Shown one piece after another: positions 4,882 through 7,037 of a stretch of 7,037 nucleotides of DNA. The DNA comes from Thiotrichaceae bacterium. Its GTDB lineage: Bacteria > Pseudomonadota > Gammaproteobacteria > Thiotrichales > Thiotrichaceae. The DNA lies in assembly GCA_027008665.1 (NCBI GenBank), contig JALVEA010000446.1:1-7037 (forward strand), written 5' to 3'. Within the stretch, counting starts at the first letter, position 1. Each line of letters begins with the position of its first letter. The notes under the pieces were generated by a model, which saw only the letters and a program-made list of their open reading frames with translations, did no database searches and was not told the DNA's origin. The position numbers and the translations under genes were made by a program.

Positions 4882-6047
4882 TGGCTTATTTATTATCTCA
4901 AATTTGGTTATGCCTACTGATAACGGCTTTAGTTTCAGGACTTTTAGGATGGATATTTCGGGGAGGAGGCAAAGATAAATTACGCGCTCTTGATACTCAA
5001 TGGCAGGATAAATACGACTTACTCAGTCAGGAACGCAATAGCTATGCGACTAAAATCAATAAACTTGCAGGAATGTCGCATGAAAACGATAGATTAGAGC
5101 GTAAGCTTGAAGCGCAAAAGCAATCATTTGATCAGACTGTTAAACATTTAAATAAAAATCTAGTGATGGCAGATAATGAGATGCAAAAGCAAGAGTTATT
5201 ATTAATACAAAAAGATGAAGAATTAGCCATGAGCATGGCACAATTTGATCAAAAATTAACAGAGTTTGAAGGTAAAGCACATAGCCCTAATACGGGATTA
5301 GAAGAAAAATTAATAACAATAGAGGAAAATTTAGAAAAAGAAAAAGAGCGTAATGCAAAGTTGAAAGAAACGATTAAACAACAAGAACAATCGGCGTTAC
5401 AACGCTCTGAGGTGGAAATAAATAATGAGAAGCAACTTAAAGATTTGCAGCAACAGGTCAGCAAATTAGAAAAAGAGTTAGAAGAGACCATGTCCGAACT
5501 TGTGATGACTAGCGACAAGCTCAATCTTGCTGAGAAAAAACTAATAACAACTGATCAAGAAATGGATAAGTTAGCTCAAGATAATAATGCGATTGATCAA
5601 GATCAGGCTCAAGATCAGGATGGAAATAAAAATGAAGAGAATCAAAATAGCGTACTAGCCATCGACTCCATCCAAGCACTTTCAGAAGAAGATCAGAGAC
5701 GATTGTCGAAAATGAATATTAAGACAACGGAGGATTTATTAGAAAAAACCAAGACGGAAATAGGGGTTAATTTATTATCAAAAAGCTTAGGAAAAGAAGC
5801 GTGGGTTGTTCGTACTTGGGTCAATAATGCTGATTTAATGCGTGTGAAAGGGGTTGATGGTATTTTGGCAGAATTACTGGAATTATCAGGAGTCAACTCT
5901 GTGCAAGAACTTGCAGCGTCAAAGCCTGAGATAATTTCTGAAAATATTAAAGCCGTTTATGAACACATCACAAAACGTAGCAAATTGCCTGATTTTAATG
6001 AGCTTCAAAGGCTTATTGATGAGGCAAAAAAACTTGTCAAACAATAA
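4881..6047 (+). CDS. Membrane-anchored coiled-coil protein with C-terminal DUF4332-like HhH domain
   Basis: A 388-residue protein without a recognised gene name. An N-terminal membrane span (about 5-26) follows an uncharged start and is followed by Arg27, Lys31, Lys33 and Arg35. The charge rule therefore places the remainder in the cytoplasm. Residues about 32-235 are Lys/Glu/Gln-rich with heptad-like spacing, a long coiled coil, for example KQLKDLQQQVSKLEKELEE at 184-202. A short Asp/Gln/Asn hinge follows (about 234-257). Residues about 258-388 are compact and helical. VDGILAELLELSGVNSVQEL (325-344) and the closing LPDFNELQRLIDEAKKL (369-385) resemble DUF4332, a helix-hairpin-helix type domain. 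This domain may bind DNA or protein. The ATG overlaps the upstream TAA by 1 nt (TAATG, 4879-4883), so it is translationally coupled to the BON-OmpA gene and the two products probably act together. The DUF assignment is by recall of the family pattern. Confidence 0.88.
   Translation: MAYLLSQIWLCLLITALVSGLLGWIFRGGGKDKLRALDTQWQDKYDLLSQERNSYATKINKLAGMSHENDRLERKLEAQKQSFDQTVKHLNKNLVMADNEMQKQELLLIQKDEELAMSMAQFDQKLTEFEGKAHSPNTGLEEKLITIEENLEKEKERNAKLKETIKQQEQSALQRSEVEINNEKQLKDLQQQVSKLEKELEETMSELVMTSDKLNLAEKKLITTDQEMDKLAQDNNAIDQDQAQDQDGNKNEENQNSVLAIDSIQALSEEDQRRLSKMNIKTTEDLLEKTKTEIGVNLLSKSLGKEAWVVRTWVNNADLMRVKGVDGILAELLELSGVNSVQELAASKPEIISENIKAVYEHITKRSKLPDFNELQRLIDEAKKLVKQ
5597..5620 (+). repeat. Two-copy 12-bp tandem repeat in the hinge of the coiled-coil gene
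   Basis: TCAAGATCAGG occurs at 5597-5607 and again at 5609-5619, giving a 12-bp period and an in-frame Asp-Gln-rich stretch (DQDQAQDQD, residues 239-247). The unit is a multiple of three, so copy-number change would lengthen the hinge without a frameshift. Confidence 0.7.
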
Positions 6048-6088
6048 AGTGTAAGTATTTTGGCATAGCCTGCTAGGATAAAGAAAAC

Positions 6089-7037
6089 ATGAACTTTAAA
6101 TTTATAGCGTTATTTTTATTATTTACTTTAACTGCTTGTAAGAGTTCAGTTTCTGATCCTGATTCTAATAATCCTAGCACTCCTAGCAATCCTAGTCATT
6201 CCAATACTAATGATAAAATAACGGTTCAAAGGTTAGCAGGTTTAGCGGTTGAAAAAGGGGATAGTAGTTGCATGGGCTTTCCTAGAGTTTGGGTTGATGC
6301 AAAGGAGGCCGTTTGTGTTGGCTTGGTGAAGGCGATTAATGCAAATGATAAAAGATTAAGAAAACCTAGGGCACTTGTGCAAATTCCTAATAGCGATGAT
6401 TTTATTTTGACAGATATGGGGGGATGGGGGCGTAAATTAGGCAAAGTTATTAAGCTAAAGAAAAATAATCAACAATATGAGATAGTAGATTTAGGTTTGA
6501 ATCAACTCAATCTTCCTCATGCGGTTGCTATTGGGCCGAATAATAAGGTATTTATTGGCGAGGATAATCAAATTTTCTGGTTTGATGCATCCGAAAAATT
6601 CCCAACGAAACACGTTATTGTCAGTGGTTTACCAATGGCAGATGGTAAAAACAAACACCCTGTGACTTTGTTCGTATTTGATAAAGAATTTAATCTAATT
6701 GTTAATATTGGCGCACCTTCGGATCAATGTTTAGAAGATAAAAATAAAGCCTGTCGTTTTACCGCATCCGCTGCTAGCTTACGCTTTTATAAAAGAACAG
6801 GGGAGATGAGCTGGTCGCCAAACTATAGCGTATTGGCAAAAGGTTTAAGAAATTCTATGGCACTTGCCATTCATAAAAAATCAGGAACATTGATTCAAGC
6901 TGAAAATGCAATGGATTTAAAAGGTGATTTTTCACCTTTTGAAGAAATCAATATTATTGAAAAAGACAAGCATTATGGCTGGCCGTATTGTTATGATTTT
7001 GAGAATAAATCCCCTACTTTTTCAAATTATAATGGTT
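6089..7037 (+). CDS. Lipoprotein resembling PQQ-type glucose/sorbosone dehydrogenase beta-propeller (3' end outside window)
   Basis: The frame is open from the ATG at 6089 to the window end, 316 codons, and is incomplete at the 3' side. Residues 1-17 form a lipoprotein signal with lipobox LTAC (14-17). Lys18 at +2 favours outer-membrane sorting. A Ser/Pro/Asn linker follows (19-41). The rest resembles the glucose/sorbosone dehydrogenase (GSDH, COG2133) propeller. The visible parts are KPRALVQIPNSDDFILTDMGGWG (92-114), LPHAVAIGPNNKVFIGEDNQ, and HYGWPYCYD (295-303), which matches the family's YGWP motif. Such enzymes oxidise sugars with PQQ in the periplasm. Some members are non-enzymatic propellers, and the full active site cannot be judged here. 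Several Cys residues (61, 76, 301 and a pair about 11 apart in CLEDKNKAC) suggest disulfides. AGGA (6075-6078) lies 10 nt before the start. The 41-bp gap from the upstream gene shows no terminator, so it is probably cotranscribed. Confidence 0.85.
   Translation, partial: MNFKFIALFLLFTLTACKSSVSDPDSNNPSTPSNPSHSNTNDKITVQRLAGLAVEKGDSSCMGFPRVWVDAKEAVCVGLVKAINANDKRLRKPRALVQIPNSDDFILTDMGGWGRKLGKVIKLKKNNQQYEIVDLGLNQLNLPHAVAIGPNNKVFIGEDNQIFWFDASEKFPTKHVIVSGLPMADGKNKHPVTLFVFDKEFNLIVNIGAPSDQCLEDKNKACRFTASAASLRFYKRTGEMSWSPNYSVLAKGLRNSMALAIHKKSGTLIQAENAMDLKGDFSPFEEINIIEKDKHYGWPYCYDFENKSPTFSNYNG
6170..6196 (+). repeat. Three-copy 9-bp tandem repeat in the lipoprotein linker
   Basis: AATCCTAGC, ACTCCTAGC and AATCCTAGT follow one another directly and encode NPS-TPS-NPS (residues 28-36). 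This is the flexible tether between the lipidated Cys and the propeller. The unit keeps the frame, so tether length could vary between strains. Confidence 0.7.

Noticed and set aside
5249..5524. Open frame of 91 codons on the minus strand, Ser/Cys/Phe-rich
   Set aside because: Its composition is what the reverse of a Lys/Glu-rich coiled coil produces; antisense shadow.
5693..5896. Open frame of 67 codons on the minus strand
   Set aside because: Antisense to the DUF4332-like region, with no supporting features.
6226..6444. Open frame of 72 codons on the minus strand
   Set aside because: Antisense to the lipoprotein gene, which has a lipobox, a ribosome site and family motifs.
1..7037. CRISPR array, tRNA, rRNA or insertion sequence
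   Set aside because: No regularly spaced repeats, no tRNA-like cloverleaf or rRNA sequence, and no transposase or terminal inverted repeats were seen.

Overview
The window is AT-rich and gene-dense, with five complete protein genes and one gene cut by the right edge. Low GC, Gram-negative envelope proteins (a BON/OmpA protein and a lipoprotein with a +2 residue favouring the outer membrane) and an ECF sigma factor paired with a membrane Ser/Thr kinase suggest a gammaproteobacterium. Marine or sulfur-oxidising Thiotrichales-like lineages are my best guess from memory of similar proteins. The sequence alone does not prove this.

Layout, left to right. Positions 1-271 hold no gene but carry two GC-richer imperfect palindromes, one of a type dispersed in many genomes. 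A small lysine-rich exported protein lies on the minus strand at 272-637. A gene-free AT-rich stretch with three short palindromes follows (638-932). Next is a two-gene minus-strand operon, transcribed leftward. It encodes an ECF sigma factor of the TIGR02999/ECF43-like type (3173-3691) and a transmembrane Ser/Thr protein kinase (933-3200), whose first 28 nt lie inside the sigma gene.

A 344-bp divergent intergenic region (3692-4035) separates this operon from a plus-strand gene set. It holds an 8-bp inverted repeat, a 19-bp Fur-box-like dyad and a perfect 7-2-7 dyad. The plus-strand set encodes a membrane-anchored periplasmic BON-OmpA protein (4036-4881), a membrane-anchored coiled-coil protein with a C-terminal DUF4332-like helix-hairpin-helix domain (4881-6047, overlapping the previous stop by 1 nt), and the start of a lipoprotein resembling PQQ-type sugar/sorbosone dehydrogenase beta-propellers (6089 to the window end).

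How the parts may work together (inference). The kinase has a cytoplasmic catalytic domain, one membrane span and a periplasmic helical/TPR-like domain. The sigma factor lacks the usual acidic residues in region 2.2 and has a threonine there, as expected for sigma factors switched on by phosphorylation from a partner kinase (precedent: EcfP/PknT of Vibrio parahaemolyticus). The divergent envelope operon is the most obvious candidate target. It would encode a peptidoglycan-binding periplasmic protein and a cytoplasm-facing coiled-coil partner. The least familiar combination is this kinase-controlled sigma module facing a BON-OmpA / coiled-coil-DUF4332 / beta-propeller lipoprotein cluster.
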